64,000 nt of DNA from Marinomonas sp. MED121 (GCF_000153025.1 NZ_CH672430.1:102371-166370), one strand, 5' to 3'. Positions 1-9,836 are shown, counted from the stretch's first letter. The notes: generated by a model from the sequence alone, not told the origin. Program-made: numbers and translations.

Positions 1-206
1 ACCAACGGCTCAGTGGTTTTTAGCATCATACTGGTTCGCACTGAACCTTCTAAAGCGGTTAGGTTAGTATTAATACGGCCAAGCGCTCGTAACACACAAT
101 CACGCATAAAACGTGCTTCTGCTGAATTTTGAGTATCGTTTAATTTATTTGTTACCCAAGAAGCAATTTTGCGTCGGGCATTTCTTTGAGCATCTGTCTC
201 TTTCAT
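1..206 (-). CDS. Hypothetical protein, N-terminal part only
   Basis: An open frame starts with ATG at 206 on the minus strand and runs off the left edge without a stop, giving 68 residues. It begins MKETDAQRNARRKIASW and is rich in Arg, Lys, Asn and Thr, with no membrane segment or signal peptide. The pattern suggests a small soluble, mostly helical protein. AGGT lies about 8 nt upstream of the ATG as a weak ribosome binding site. I do not recognise the family. The opposite strand shows no competing frame of this quality. Confidence 0.55.
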   Translation of the reverse strand, partial: MKETDAQRNARRKIASWVTNKLNDTQNSAEARFMRDCVLRALGRINTNLTALEGSVRTSMMLKTTEPL

Positions 207-370
207 AGTGATACCTGCAATTTAAATAAAAAAATTAAGCATTAATTACTCAATCAATAATTAACTTTTGCAGTCTATAAAGAGGGCCTAAAAGAATATC
301 GTGGGAATCTCTCAATCAATGTAAGCCGAAGAAACAAGGGAGCCACCCCTATCAATTAAGGAAGCTTGGA

Positions 371-1210
371 TTAGGTTTTAGCTTTGCGTTGGGTATTTAC
401 CAGATTACCCAATAACATCACCCCAGCCCCTAGCAGTAAACTTAACTCAAATGCCTCTTGATATAAGAGAACACCAATTAGTGCCACAAGGGGTAAGCGT
501 AAAAAATCCAAGGTGACTATCACGGTCACTTCGGCATACCCCATGGCCTTGGTGATGCAAAAATGCGCGGTTAAAGCGGTAATTCCTATCAATGTTAGCC
601 ACAACCATTGTATTCCTTCTGGCCAAAGCCAATGGTCGACTGACCCAACTAAACCTATCGGTAGCTGTAGAAGACACATATAAAATAAAATACTAAAAGG
701 GGCTTCTGTGCTCATTAACGCTTTAGTTGAGGTATAAGCCACGGCATAACACATGGCTGCGCCTATGACGATTAAAGAAGCCATTTCAAAAATGCCATAG
801 CCTGGTTTCACTATAATAAGTACACCCATTAAGCCAAGACATATCGCGATAATCTTTTTTTGAGTGAGGGTTTCTTTTAAAAATACAGCGGCAATTAATG
901 CGGTCCAGACTGGGACGGTAAATTCCAATGCAAACACATTGGCTAAAGGTAATAAGCTGATCCCCATAAACCAGCCATATTGCCCAGCAAAATGCACAAG
1001 GTTTCGTAACGAATGAAGTTTAAGCCTTTGAGTCGAAAGTTGAGGTTTATTGTTTAAACCTAGATAAATCACGCTTAAACAAATAAGGCCAATGGCACTG
1101 CGAAAAAATAGCGCTTGAAAAATAGAGAGTTCACTCGCTAACTCACGCGCCGCTACCGCCATGAGGCAAAATGACACTAGGCTCCCAGTCATCCATAAAA
1201 TGGCAATCAT
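371..1210 (-). CDS. EamA/DMT-family drug/metabolite transporter
   Basis: A predicted inner-membrane exporter of the drug/metabolite superfamily. The roughly 280 residues form about ten hydrophobic segments arranged as two EamA repeats; the first ends near FLKETLTQKK and the second near LLYQEAFELS, the usual position of the EamA glutamate. The frame opens at 1228, but ATG at 1210 (MIAILWM) is preferred because GGAAG lies 7 nt upstream. Length is normal for the family. The substrate is unknown; amino-acid-like metabolites are typical. A second EamA gene follows on the same strand, but 85 bp separate them and no tight operon is evident. Confidence 0.85.
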   Translation of the reverse strand: MIAILWMTGSLVSFCLMAVAARELASELSIFQALFFRSAIGLICLSVIYLGLNNKPQLSTQRLKLHSLRNLVHFAGQYGWFMGISLLPLANVFALEFTVPVWTALIAAVFLKETLTQKKIIAICLGLMGVLIIVKPGYGIFEMASLIVIGAAMCYAVAYTSTKALMSTEAPFSILFYMCLLQLPIGLVGSVDHWLWPEGIQWLWLTLIGITALTAHFCITKAMGYAEVTVIVTLDFLRLPLVALIGVLLYQEAFELSLLLGAGVMLLGNLVNTQRKAKT

Positions 1211-1295
1211 ACAAACACTTCCATCCAAACCTAAATTTGCTTTATATAAGCTAACAAATTGACCGATAAGGGAAAAGAGTGTATCAGCAATCAGC

Positions 1296-2258
1296 TCAAG
1301 AGGCTTGTTTTAGCGCTTGCTCTATGGTTTTAGGGTAATCAGATTTTGCTAATAACGGCTCGCTTGCGTGTTTAGGGGCAGGATGTCGAATCGCTAGCGC
1401 AATCATGACCAATAACATGGCGGTGATATCTAAACGCGTCAACGCTTGATCAAGTAAAAAAGCACAAGAAAGCATGGCCACCACCAGCTCAGCAGAGCCA
1501 AAAATCGCTATAATTTCTGGCTTAGTCTTAATCGCGCCCATCACGAACAAATATTGAGGAATAGCCGCTGCCAGAAAAGCCAACCCGATTAAAGCCCACC
1601 AACCACTCACCTCTTCTGGAAAGAGCATTTGCGGCGCGCAATAAATGGCTAAAGGAATCAGCACAAATAAGTGACCAAGCGTGCCCCAAGCCATTCTTCT
1701 AGGTGCAGTTAGATTTTGTTTTGGCTTAGCCAAATATTGTATTTGAAACGCAAATACCAAAGGCGCCAGAAAGCAGCCAACTAAAGCAAGCTTAGATTCC
1801 ATAGATAAGCTTGCAGGGTCTATGACTAAAGATGCCGCAATCAAGACAAGCGCAGCGGACAAAACCGCATTCGTATTCACACTGCGCTTAAAAATCATTA
1901 CCCCTAATAACAGTGAGAAAAAAGGATAAGTGTAATAAATTAAAATCGCCGTCGCCGATGCTAAGGTTTGCAATGCATAAAAATAAGCAAAAATCCCTAC
2001 GCCATTAGCAAAGCCTAGCATCAGCATTCTAGTCACTTCTGGCCATAAAATAGCCGGGGTTGGAAGATAAAATGACAACAAGATACCCGGTAAAATAAAG
2101 CGATAAAGGGTCACCATTTCAGCAGACATACCTTGAGCAAACAGTATCTGTGCAAAGAGAGGGTTAAAACCAAAGCCAATTGCCGCGAGCAACACCATAA
2201 TAGGGCCACTAACGTCTGTGCTCATACTTTGTATCTCTTTGATTTGGTTAACACTCAT
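1296..2258 (-). CDS. EamA/DMT-family transporter
   Basis: A second DMT-superfamily transporter of 320 aa, with two five-helix EamA repeats (about residues 18-150 and 160-290) and a short charged C-terminal tail. It is divergent from the MetR-like LysR gene that starts about 140 bp away, a layout that often means the regulator controls the exporter. AAGG lies about 10 nt before the ATG at 2258. A second in-frame ATG (residue 12, MSTDVSG) would also give a normal-length protein. The substrate cannot be read from the sequence. Confidence 0.85.
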   Translation of the reverse strand: MSVNQIKEIQSMSTDVSGPIMVLLAAIGFGFNPLFAQILFAQGMSAEMVTLYRFILPGILLSFYLPTPAILWPEVTRMLMLGFANGVGIFAYFYALQTLASATAILIYYTYPFFSLLLGVMIFKRSVNTNAVLSAALVLIAASLVIDPASLSMESKLALVGCFLAPLVFAFQIQYLAKPKQNLTAPRRMAWGTLGHLFVLIPLAIYCAPQMLFPEEVSGWWALIGLAFLAAAIPQYLFVMGAIKTKPEIIAIFGSAELVVAMLSCAFLLDQALTRLDITAMLLVMIALAIRHPAPKHASEPLLAKSDYPKTIEQALKQAS

Positions 2259-2400
2259 TCAAACTAACCCTTATGCCGCTTACGCTTTATTTTCGTTTTT
2301 ACAGGCTAGACAATAGTTGAAACTAGATTAATATATAAGTGAATAAATCATTAAATACATGCAAAACTTTAATGTATTTAAACAGCAAAATAGGCCTAAC

Positions 2401-3294
2401 ATGAAACTAGAAATTAGACACTGGCAGATGCTAAAAGCGATTTCAGAGCTAGGCAATGTGGCACAAGCTGCCGATGCCCTCGGTATTAGCCAGTCGGCCT
2501 TAAGTCATAGAATCGCTGAAGCAGAACGGCGTATGGGAGGCAAATTATTTGAGAAAGAAGGCAGGCGTTTAAAACTCACACCAGCAGGCAACTTAATTAC
2601 CCAAGCCGCATTGCAATCGTTACCCGCCCTTGGAAGAGCCGAAAAGGATTTTGAACAAAATGCCAGTGACCAAAACCAAATCGTACGCTTAGGTGTTGCA
2701 GCCTATTCTTGCTATCACTGGTTGCCTGAATTTATGCAGTTTGTCAGCCACAAAGCCCCTAAACTAAAGCTGCAACTGGTTGCCTCAGCTACCCAAAACC
2801 CGATTACCAGTTTACAACATGGTTCAGTCGATATCGTCATTGCTCCTGGTTATCTTGCAACCCCTGGTATTATTCCTATTCCACTCTTTAAAGACGAGTT
2901 AGTTCTGGTCACACCATATGATCACCCTCTGAGCCACAAACCCTTTATACAAGCGCAAGATTTGAGTCAAGAAAAGTATTACACCTACAGTCAAAACATT
3001 TTGCCTGGGTTTGAATATGAGCGTTTCATTCGCCCGTCTGGTGTTATTCCTCAACAAGTTGAGGTGGTTGAAATGACAGATGCCATCATAGAGTTAATTA
3101 GTGCAGGCTTAGGTATGAGTATTTTGTCTAAATGGGCCGTAGATGCCGCCCTTCAATCACAAAGGCTGAGCTTCGTTCAATTAGGAGAAAAAGGATTGGA
3201 TCTGGCTTGGTCAGCCTTAATAAGAGAAAGTGAAAAACGAAATAGCGCCAGTAAAGCACTCAGCAAACTATTAGCGCGCTGGTATCAAAAATAA
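2401..3294 (+). CDS. LysR-family regulator, MetR-like
   Basis: A LysR-type transcription factor with an N-terminal winged helix-turn-helix (GNVAQAADALGISQSALS around residues 18-36 of the trimmed protein) and a LysR substrate domain. The start of the effector domain (SCYHWLPEFMQF) and the C-terminal layout resemble MetR, the homocysteine-responsive activator, more than other LysR groups. The frame extends back to 2359, but ATG at 2401 (MKLEIRHWQML) fits the family start, with AGG 6 nt upstream. It is divergent from an EamA transporter gene, which it may control. True MetR function is unproven. Confidence 0.85.
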   Translation: MKLEIRHWQMLKAISELGNVAQAADALGISQSALSHRIAEAERRMGGKLFEKEGRRLKLTPAGNLITQAALQSLPALGRAEKDFEQNASDQNQIVRLGVAAYSCYHWLPEFMQFVSHKAPKLKLQLVASATQNPITSLQHGSVDIVIAPGYLATPGIIPIPLFKDELVLVTPYDHPLSHKPFIQAQDLSQEKYYTYSQNILPGFEYERFIRPSGVIPQQVEVVEMTDAIIELISAGLGMSILSKWAVDAALQSQRLSFVQLGEKGLDLAWSALIRESEKRNSASKALSKLLARWYQK

Positions 3295-3513
3295 AAAAAT
3301 ATTTATAAGCTGAATTAAAAGTGGCGTTAATCATTATCAAAACTTTACAGCATTTTTGTTTTATTCAAATTACTGATATAGCGAATCACGTCAGATTTTA
3401 GCTTTTACCAATATCAATACCTTATTGCTTTCAAAACACTACAAAATCAAAACATAAGCAAACGTTTTAAAAGGCTTTCATAGTGCATGATTAATGCTAA
3501 GGAGGGCTTCCCT

Positions 3514-3951
3514 ATGATTTCTGTTGCCTATATAAGTAAAGCCGAAAAAAAATTCTCCACCCCTGAACTGATCAAAATGCTTGATAGCTTTCGCAAGAAT
3601 AATGAAAAAGACTCTATATCTGGTGTCTTACTTTATAACGGCGCAGGTACATTTATCCAAGTGATTGAGGGCAATGAAACAAGTGTTGATACTCTCTACC
3701 AAAAAATTAAGCGTGACACTCGCCACTCAAAAGTCACCTGCTTAAGACGCGCCCAAATAACGAATCGTAGTTTTTCAGAATGGCGGATGGGATTTCGTAA
3801 ACTTTCTAACGATGAACTGGTAGATGCCAGCAAAATGACTATCTTTATGGATGACGACAAACTAGAGCATTTCTTGTCTGATGATACTGACTTTGCTTTA
3901 AAGGTTTTAACTAATTTCAAAAATAAAACACAAGAACTTATTTTCGAATAA
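3514..3951 (+). CDS. BLUF-domain blue-light sensor protein
   Basis: A single-domain BLUF (blue light using FAD) photoreceptor of 145 aa. The signature residues are present: Tyr6 in VAYISKA, Asn30, Gln49 in FIQVIEG, and Trp90/Met92 in SEWRMGF. These match the flavin-hydrogen-bonding Tyr, Asn, Gln and the switch Trp/Met of short BLUF proteins such as PixD. There is a short helical C-terminal cap and no output domain, so it should act through a partner protein. The open frame begins at 3487, but ATG 3514 is chosen because TAAGGAGG (3498-3505) sits ideally before it. A chemoreceptor gene starts 25 bp downstream in the same direction, so the two are probably co-transcribed. Confidence 0.9.
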   Translation: MISVAYISKAEKKFSTPELIKMLDSFRKNNEKDSISGVLLYNGAGTFIQVIEGNETSVDTLYQKIKRDTRHSKVTCLRRAQITNRSFSEWRMGFRKLSNDELVDASKMTIFMDDDKLEHFLSDDTDFALKVLTNFKNKTQELIFE

Positions 3952-3976
3952 CTTTCGACTGATCTGGAGACGATAA

Positions 3977-5671
3977 ATGCTTTCTTCAATTAAAATCTCG
4001 CACAAATTCATCATAATGGGCGCGATACAAATTGTACTCGTTGCTACTCTTGGTTGGTTTGCATTGGCTCAAATGGCGAAAATTGGGCACGAGATCAAAG
4101 AAATTTCTAATGACCACCTTCCGCTTACAGCAGCGCTGACATTAATCACAGAACATCAATTACAACAGACTATCGCATTAGAAAAAGTTATCTCACATGA
4201 GTTATTGGACGCCGTAAAGGGTCAAGGTGAGTCACCTGAGACACGTAAGCTTGTTGAAGAGCTCGAATATAAAATAAAAAAACTACATGACGAAATTGTT
4301 GAAACAGATGCATTAATTGTCAATTTAGAAAAAGAAGTTTTAATACCTGAATCAAAAGTAAAATACCAAGCTTTGTATGCTGAATATATAAAAGTTGAGC
4401 AAGAGTTTTTTCAACTTGAGGAAGAAACAAATGCATTTCTTAAGGTAATCAAAACGGATGGCATATTAAAAGCCCTAGATAAAATAAAGCGCGTTGAAGA
4501 TTTAAACCACTCCCTAGATGAACATCTAATTGCAGTACTCAATGATGTTCAAGCATTTAGTATTGATGCGGCTAACACTGCCTATCAAGATGAGCAAGAC
4601 GCCATTGTATTTATCAGTCTTGGATTAGCGCTTGCAATATTACTAAGCTTGATTATCCCATTCATCATTGGACGCTCAGTCATACTCCCTCTACAAGAAT
4701 TATTAAGTCGACTTGAAGACCTGGTCACAGGTGAAGGCGACCTCACCATTAGACTCAACTTTAAATCTAAAGATGAACTAGGTGTCGTTGCCAAAAAACT
4801 TGACCAATTTATGGAAAAACTTAATCGCATTATTAGCAACGTTTCTCAATCCACAGATCAATTAAATTCAAGCTCTGAAGCGGCGGTTCAAGTTATCCAG
4901 AACACACTTGATAGCGTCGAGAAACAAAAATCAGAAACCTCAGAAGTCGCACAAGCCGTCGAAGAAATGGGTAAAGCAACCAGTGAAGTGGCACGCAGCA
5001 CCAATGAGGCCTCAGAGGTTGCTAATAATGTGCGTGAAATGGTCTCTAAAGGACAAACCGCGGCAGAAGAAAACCAAAAAATCACCTCTCAGCTTGCCAA
5101 AGATGTGCAAGAGACATCAGATAGCATCAGTAACCTAGCACAAGAAACCAATAATATAGGTACGGTTTTAGATACAATCCAAGGCATTGCAGAGCAAACT
5201 AACCTCTTAGCACTTAATGCCGCAATCGAAGCGGCTAGGGCCGGAGAAACAGGGCGAGGCTTTGCGGTTGTTGCCGATGAAGTACGCTCCCTAGCGCAGA
5301 GAACACAAACATCCACCGTTGATATTCAAAAACTGGTTGAAAACCTGCAACGTGGTGCAGAAGATGCCATGAGCCGAATGAGTAAAGGTTTAAGCATTAC
5401 TCAACAATGCTCAGAAATCGGTCAAAAAACCGCTTTAAGTTTTGAAGAAACAGTGAGTTCTGTTAATGAAATTGCTGATTTGAATAGACAGATCGCCACC
5501 GCCGCGGAACAACAAGCTGCAGTAGCAGATCAAGTTCAAAGAAACATAGATAACATCAATCAAATCGTACAGGATACAGGGTCTGACGCTAAACTTGTCG
5601 CTCAAGCCAATGAAGATATTGCCATGAGTGTGGTCAGCCTAAATTCAGACTTAAACCAATTTAAGATTTAA
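3977..5671 (+). CDS. Methyl-accepting chemotaxis protein
   Basis: A transmembrane chemoreceptor of 564 aa. It has a TM helix near residues 11-31, a helical periplasmic region of about 175 residues, a second TM near 207-230, a HAMP domain (VILPLQELL onward), and a long coiled coil. The highly conserved hairpin tip is [18 protein letters not shown] followed by [15 protein letters not shown]. The signalling domain is full length, so it should couple to CheA/CheW. GGAG lies 7 nt before the ATG. The gene follows the BLUF gene by 25 bp and is closed by a terminator. The periplasmic ligand is unknown. No CheW- or CheA-binding pentapeptide tether for methyltransferase is seen at the C-terminus. Confidence 0.95.
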   Translation: MLSSIKISHKFIIMGAIQIVLVATLGWFALAQMAKIGHEIKEISNDHLPLTAALTLITEHQLQQTIALEKVISHELLDAVKGQGESPETRKLVEELEYKIKKLHDEIVETDALIVNLEKEVLIPESKVKYQALYAEYIKVEQEFFQLEEETNAFLKVIKTDGILKALDKIKRVEDLNHSLDEHLIAVLNDVQAFSIDAANTAYQDEQDAIVFISLGLALAILLSLIIPFIIGRSVILPLQELLSRLEDLVTGEGDLTIRLNFKSKDELGVVAKKLDQFMEKLNRIISNVSQSTDQLNSSSEAAVQVIQNTLDSVEKQKSETSEVAQAVEEMGKATSEVARSTNEASEVANNVREMVSKGQTAAEENQKITSQLAKDVQETSDSISNLAQETNNIGTVLDTIQGIAEQTNLLALNAAIEAARAGETGRGFAVVADEVRSLAQRTQTSTVDIQKLVENLQRGAEDAMSRMSKGLSITQQCSEIGQKTALSFEETVSSVNEIADLNRQIATAAEQQAAVADQVQRNIDNINQIVQDTGSDAKLVAQANEDIAMSVVSLNSDLNQFKI

Positions 5672-5687
5672 CAAGAAAGCAAAAATA

Positions 5688-5720
5688 GAAGCATCTATTT
5701 CATAATAGGTGCTTTTTTTA
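5688..5720 (+). terminator. Rho-independent terminator after the chemoreceptor gene
   Basis: An 11-bp near-perfect stem (AAGCATCTATT pairing with AATAGGTGCTT across a TCAT loop) is followed by a run of T residues. It lies 17 nt after the chemoreceptor stop and should end the BLUF-chemoreceptor transcript. Confidence 0.9.
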
Positions 5721-6068
5721 CTTAAATTTAGCCTAGTTATATTCCACCTAATTCCGTTATTCCTCTTTTAATCTCATGCTCAATAGTGAACCCACTTCCA
5801 ATTTATTACCTTAATTGTATCAAGTTGTAAAATCTTGGAAATCAATGACATAAGCAACTAGTATTTTAAATAAGGAAGTCAAAACTTTCGCTAACTCCTC
5901 CCATAAAAAATCTCTAAAAAAATGGATTTAGCGCAGAAAAGGATCATTCACTTAGATAGGCTTATGTCAGTTAATTAATTGCAATTAACACTAAGTATTA
6001 ACAATGACATGATTTCTGATGTTACAGGGTATGAATCATGGATACCCGAAAAGGTATAGGAGTACACA
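5721..6068. other. Non-coding stretch upstream of a small gene
   Basis: About 350 AT-rich bases without a supportable gene. Just before the small downstream gene there is a short hairpin, GGGTAT paired with ATACCC (about 6028-6048), and then the ribosome binding site of that gene. No convincing riboswitch or promoter consensus could be assigned by eye. Confidence 0.4.
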
Positions 6069-6236
6069 ATGACTGGACTTGAATTAGTACTACTGTCTAC
6101 TTTGATAAATTATGCGGTTAATATTTTATCTTTCCCTGACCCTGAGCCAATATGCTCTGTCAAAACCTACATTACTTATGACGATGAAACAACCGAAGTT
6201 CAGCGCCCAGTATACTGTAAGGACATTGGCTTATAG
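6069..6236 (+). CDS. Small hypothetical protein, 55 aa
   Basis: A 55-residue open frame starts MTGLELVLLSTLINYAVNIL and ends with KDIGL. The N-terminal half is hydrophobic, like a single membrane helix or a signal anchor. The C-terminal half is polar with two Cys (ICSV and VYCKD). GGAG is placed about 7 nt before the ATG, which argues that it is translated. It has no recognisable family. The MITE-like repeat begins 2 nt after the stop codon, so the 3' region was replaced or invaded by that element. Confidence 0.5.
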   Translation: MTGLELVLLSTLINYAVNILSFPDPEPICSVKTYITYDDETTEVQRPVYCKDIGL

Positions 6237-6238
6237 CT

Positions 6239-6557
6239 AGGGAACCTGCGAATAAGTCCTCCCGCCTCAGCGTGTGGATAAAAGCGCTTAGATTTATGGC
6301 AAGAGCCGCAACTTAATAGTCATTCTATTAATAAGGCACTTAACGTAAAGATAGTGCTTTTAGACCACGCCCTTCGGGTCTTTAAATCATACCTACTCGG
6401 CATTTCAGAAAAAGTAACATTCTGCGTTGTCTCTTCTCGAAAGGTACCTTCAGTGATTTTCTATTAATAAACGCAAAGTGACGCCTTGATTGACACTTTT
6501 TCCCCATATACCTTAAAAGAGAAGACTGAGAAGAGGTGACTTAATCGCAGGTTCCCT
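6239..6557 (+). mobile_element. MITE-like element, copy 1 (319 bp)
   Basis: A 319-bp repeat whose ends are near-perfect inverted repeats: it starts AGGGAACCTGCGAATAAGTC, and the complement of its end is the same except for one base. It has no open frame capable of encoding a transposase, so it must be mobilised in trans. Two further copies lie at 20680-20981 and 50245-50563; this copy is most similar to the latter. It lies between the 55-aa gene and the isochorismatase-like gene. No clear target-site duplication is seen. The family is not recognised. Confidence 0.85.
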
Positions 6558-6618
6558 GGACCGATTAAGCGGTCTAGCAAATCACATCAGCATTAATTTA
6601 AAGTGTAATAAAGCCCAT

Positions 6619-7140
6619 TTAAAGTGCTTGTGTCGGTATAAAAGTACAGCGAACCGACAAAGCACTTAAGGCAATGTTATGTACCATCTCATCCACGGTT
6701 GTACAGGCATCCGATAAGATGGAAACCTGATAGCCTTCTGCTGTTTTCGATAACGCTGTATGGGTAATACAGTTTTGTGTCATCATGCCGCAAAGCACGA
6801 TATTCTCGATACCTTCTGCGTTAAGTAGGCTATCTAACTCAGTTTTTTCAAAACTATCGGCATACGTTTTTTGTACTACCTTAGCATCCGGGGCTTCTTT
6901 TTTAAGCGCTGGGATAATGTCAGCACCTTCACTCCCCTTTTGGAAAAAAGGGCCATCTTCTGGGGCAATATGCTGTACAAAGTAAATCGACATGCCTTTT
7001 TCTTTGGCTCTATCCATGGCCTCAATAATTTGCTTAATGCTGGTTTCCATATTCCAAAGAGGATACTTGCCACCTGGCAAATAATCATTTTGTGGATCAA
7101 TAATAACTAACGCTGATTTGTTGTTTGTGGATTGGCTCAT
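6619..7140 (-). CDS. Isochorismatase-family cysteine hydrolase
   Basis: A soluble hydrolase of the isochorismatase/nicotinamidase superfamily, 173 aa. The three expected catalytic elements are visible: Asp15 in VIIDPQNDYL, the Lys of VVQKTYADSF, and the Cys of CGMMTQNCITHTA, where the motif before the Cys forms the usual cis-peptide. The family hydrolyses amides, C-N bonds or isochorismate; the substrate is not predictable. It is divergent from a GlxA-type regulator gene about 200 bp away, which probably controls it. Length is normal. Confidence 0.88.
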   Translation of the reverse strand: MSQSTNNKSALVIIDPQNDYLPGGKYPLWNMETSIKQIIEAMDRAKEKGMSIYFVQHIAPEDGPFFQKGSEGADIIPALKKEAPDAKVVQKTYADSFEKTELDSLLNAEGIENIVLCGMMTQNCITHTALSKTAEGYQVSILSDACTTVDEMVHNIALSALSVRCTFIPTQAL

Positions 7141-7342
7141 TTTTTCTACCTTTTATTAGACTCAATTCATTGAAAGCGCTTACTCAGGCTCTCAGCTAAA
7201 ACCACCCTTTATTTGCTAGGCGATTACTTGGTAGACATTATGCAAGTTAACGGCTTGACCGATAAGCGTCTAATTAGACACAATTAATGCATAATCAGAC
7301 ATTCACTTTATTTAGTTAAAATCCAATATTCGAGCCAGCTTT

Positions 7343-8371
7343 ATGATTAAGATTGCCATAGTGAATTATCCTAATGCGCTAAAGTCAGCCCTTTATGGCC
7401 TTGAAGAACTCTTCTTACTTGCTAATGGCATTAGCTCGCCGCAATTATTACCGGGTCTAGACCTGACTCAAAAACCGCTAGAATCTGATGATGAATTAGC
7501 ACACTCAGCATTTAAGACCAGTAGAGAAGATGAAGCAAAGCCAATCTTTGACGTGAGCTTAGTTGACTGGTCTAAGAAGACTGCATCCAAGCCCATTGAA
7601 CAAGTATTTGATGCCATTATTCTCCCACCGAGTTTGGGATCTGACTTTTATCTAGCGAGTGAAAGCCCTTCTTTCAATCAATTGAATCTCTGGCTGATAG
7701 ATCAACACAAGCAAGGCGCTATTTTGAGCTCAGCCTGTGCAGGCGCTTTTCTGCTCGCCAATACCAGATTATTAGACAACAGGCCTGTTACCACCCATTG
7801 GCAATTAAGCCAAAAGCTACAGGCACACTGCCCCAAGGCAAGAATAGAAGGTGATAAGATTCTGATTAATGATAAAGACATCATTACCGCGGGCGGGCTT
7901 ATGGCATGGCTGGACCTAGGTTTAGAGCTAGTGTCGGTACTCACCTGCCCAAGCTTAATGCGACAATTAGGCAAACAACTCGTTGTCGACACAGGCCATA
8001 GAGAACAAGCTTACTATCAAGTGTTTAAGCCCAATAAACACTCAGACCAAAGTGTGCTTGCATGCCAGCACTATATTCAACTACATCATGCAAAACAGAT
8101 CAAAGTCGGTGATTTAACCCAACTGACTCATTTAACCGAACGCACCTTATTACGCCGCTTTCAAAAGCACCTTCAACTCTCACCCAGCGAATATATTCAA
8201 AACACCCGCATTCAAAGTGCGTGCGATCTTTTAGAGTCTTCTAATTTGAGTGTGGAATCTATCGCCCAGAAAGTCGGCTATCTCGATACCAGCGCCTATC
8301 GCAAAGCCTTTAACCAAAAGATGGGGCTGAGCCCATCTCAATTCAGGCAAAGGTTTGCAAAAAAACTCTAA
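7343..8371 (+). CDS. GlxA-type AraC regulator (DJ-1/PfpI plus HTH)
   Basis: A 342-aa transcription regulator with an N-terminal DJ-1/PfpI-like domain (about 1-200) and a C-terminal AraC helix-turn-helix pair (about 240-340; LTERTLLRRFQKHLQLSPSE and the second helix region VAQKVGYLDTSAYRKAF in similar form). The nucleophile-elbow Cys is kept (SSACAGAFLLAN). An unusually polar insert of about 35 residues (around 45-75) follows the first beta-alpha unit. It is divergent from the isochorismatase-like hydrolase gene, its likely target. The effector is unknown. Confidence 0.88.
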   Translation: MIKIAIVNYPNALKSALYGLEELFLLANGISSPQLLPGLDLTQKPLESDDELAHSAFKTSREDEAKPIFDVSLVDWSKKTASKPIEQVFDAIILPPSLGSDFYLASESPSFNQLNLWLIDQHKQGAILSSACAGAFLLANTRLLDNRPVTTHWQLSQKLQAHCPKARIEGDKILINDKDIITAGGLMAWLDLGLELVSVLTCPSLMRQLGKQLVVDTGHREQAYYQVFKPNKHSDQSVLACQHYIQLHHAKQIKVGDLTQLTHLTERTLLRRFQKHLQLSPSEYIQNTRIQSACDLLESSNLSVESIAQKVGYLDTSAYRKAFNQKMGLSPSQFRQRFAKKL

Positions 8372-8562
8372 AAAAGAACAAAAACAGTTTTATACATATA
8401 ACCAATAGCTGATTAAAGATAATCGGTTATAAAATAACGTGTTCTAAATGTAAGCAATAAATATATTCAACAATAGCAAAGTGTGGTCAATTTATAGCCT
8501 AATTTTTAGACTATAAATCAAACCATTTTCTAAAAGTTATTAAATATTTTTTATTTTATGAC

Positions 8563-9498
8563 TTAAATTTCATTTGGGTTAAACGAATAGTTTTCCCTAT
8601 ACCATTTAGACCAAATTCCTATGTCATATCCATATATAAGGCTAATTTGTATTAAATTTTGACTTCGTGAATCAGGATATGAGCTAACCACTAGTTCTGC
8701 TAGCTCACGAGCAAAATCGTTATTATCCACATCTTTTTCATACAAATTTACTTGAGCGCTTACATAAGTAAATGAACTACTATTACCTGATTTAGCTGAA
8801 GTTAAAACTCTAGAACTCTGCATAACACCTGCATATCTTACAACATCAAGTTTATTAATCGTTTGCTGAGTTAATAGTATTTCTTGGAATGGCTCATTTT
8901 CTATAAATTTCGATGCTATTTCAGGTGAAGCAGTACCAATAACAAACAAACTAGACACAATAAAAAGGTGTGGTCTCCAAATCATACCAAATCTTTCTTG
9001 TGAACGACTGATGTTTACAACATAAGTACCAACCATAAGGTCATGAAGAGACTGTCGTGTTACTCGATTAAATAAATATAAATAAACAATTGAAAATACA
9101 CCGCCAAATATAATAAACGATAATGGGTATCCTAAATAAGAAGATACTGTTTGATCTGTTATGTGGATACCATTTAAAGAAAATGGTGCGGCAAGAAAGC
9201 TATATCGTAAAAATGACTTAGATAAACCAACTGTTGAATTAGATGAATCGACTACTTGAATTTTAAATAATTTCTTACCAAAAGTTTGTCCATCAAATTT
9301 AGAACTATTCATAATTCCGAAATAGGAGATTGAAATGATAAAACCGATCAGCCTTCCCCATTCGCCAAGCTGAACAAAAACATCCTCTAATAATAAGCCT
9401 AAAATAAACCCAATGGCAGATAAAATGATTACATCAATAATAAAAGCAGCAATACGTCGCCAGAACCCACAAATCATTTTTTTATTTACTTCTTCCAT
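8563..9498 (-). CDS. RDD-family membrane protein with C-terminal extension
   Basis: An inner-membrane protein of 311 aa. The N-terminal 160 residues form an RDD domain (FWRRIAAFIIDVII, FGKKLFKIQVVD, RQSLHDLMVGTYVV). A further membrane helix (HLFIVSSLFVIGTA) leads to about 120 polar residues likely to be periplasmic. That extension is longer than in plain RDD proteins and is not recognised. The frame opens at 9525, but ATG 9498 is preferred, with AAGG about 9 nt upstream. There is no clear operon partner. The gene is more AT-rich than its neighbours, which may mean acquisition. Confidence 0.75.
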   Translation of the reverse strand: MEEVNKKMICGFWRRIAAFIIDVIILSAIGFILGLLLEDVFVQLGEWGRLIGFIISISYFGIMNSSKFDGQTFGKKLFKIQVVDSSNSTVGLSKSFLRYSFLAAPFSLNGIHITDQTVSSYLGYPLSFIIFGGVFSIVYLYLFNRVTRQSLHDLMVGTYVVNISRSQERFGMIWRPHLFIVSSLFVIGTASPEIASKFIENEPFQEILLTQQTINKLDVVRYAGVMQSSRVLTSAKSGNSSSFTYVSAQVNLYEKDVDNNDFARELAELVVSSYPDSRSQNLIQISLIYGYDIGIWSKWYRENYSFNPNEI

Positions 9499-9836
9499 AA
9501 TTAATACCTTAAACAAAGCAGTCAATATTCATCTATAGCTAAAATACCAATATCTAGTATTTAATTAAATTCTTAAACTAAAACAGAAAGGGAGCAATTA
9601 AGCACAATTATTCTGAACTGAAAATTAATAAAAGTGCTCGACCAGACTCAATAGAAGGCAATAATCGAGTGTCTCCTTTTTACTAAGAGTTCAACAGATC
9701 TAGAATTTGATACAATAGGGCTATACATTAAACCATTGTTTTATAAAGAAATAGCATTTTTTGATAAAGACTTCTATATACGCAAATATTAGATAAATTC
9801 GTATATAACGGCCTTTAATAATATTCAATTAGCATC
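9499..9836. other. Intergenic stretch without a gene
   Basis: An AT-rich gap between the RDD gene and the LysE-type gene. No open frame, RNA, or convincing terminator is seen. Confidence 0.4.
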
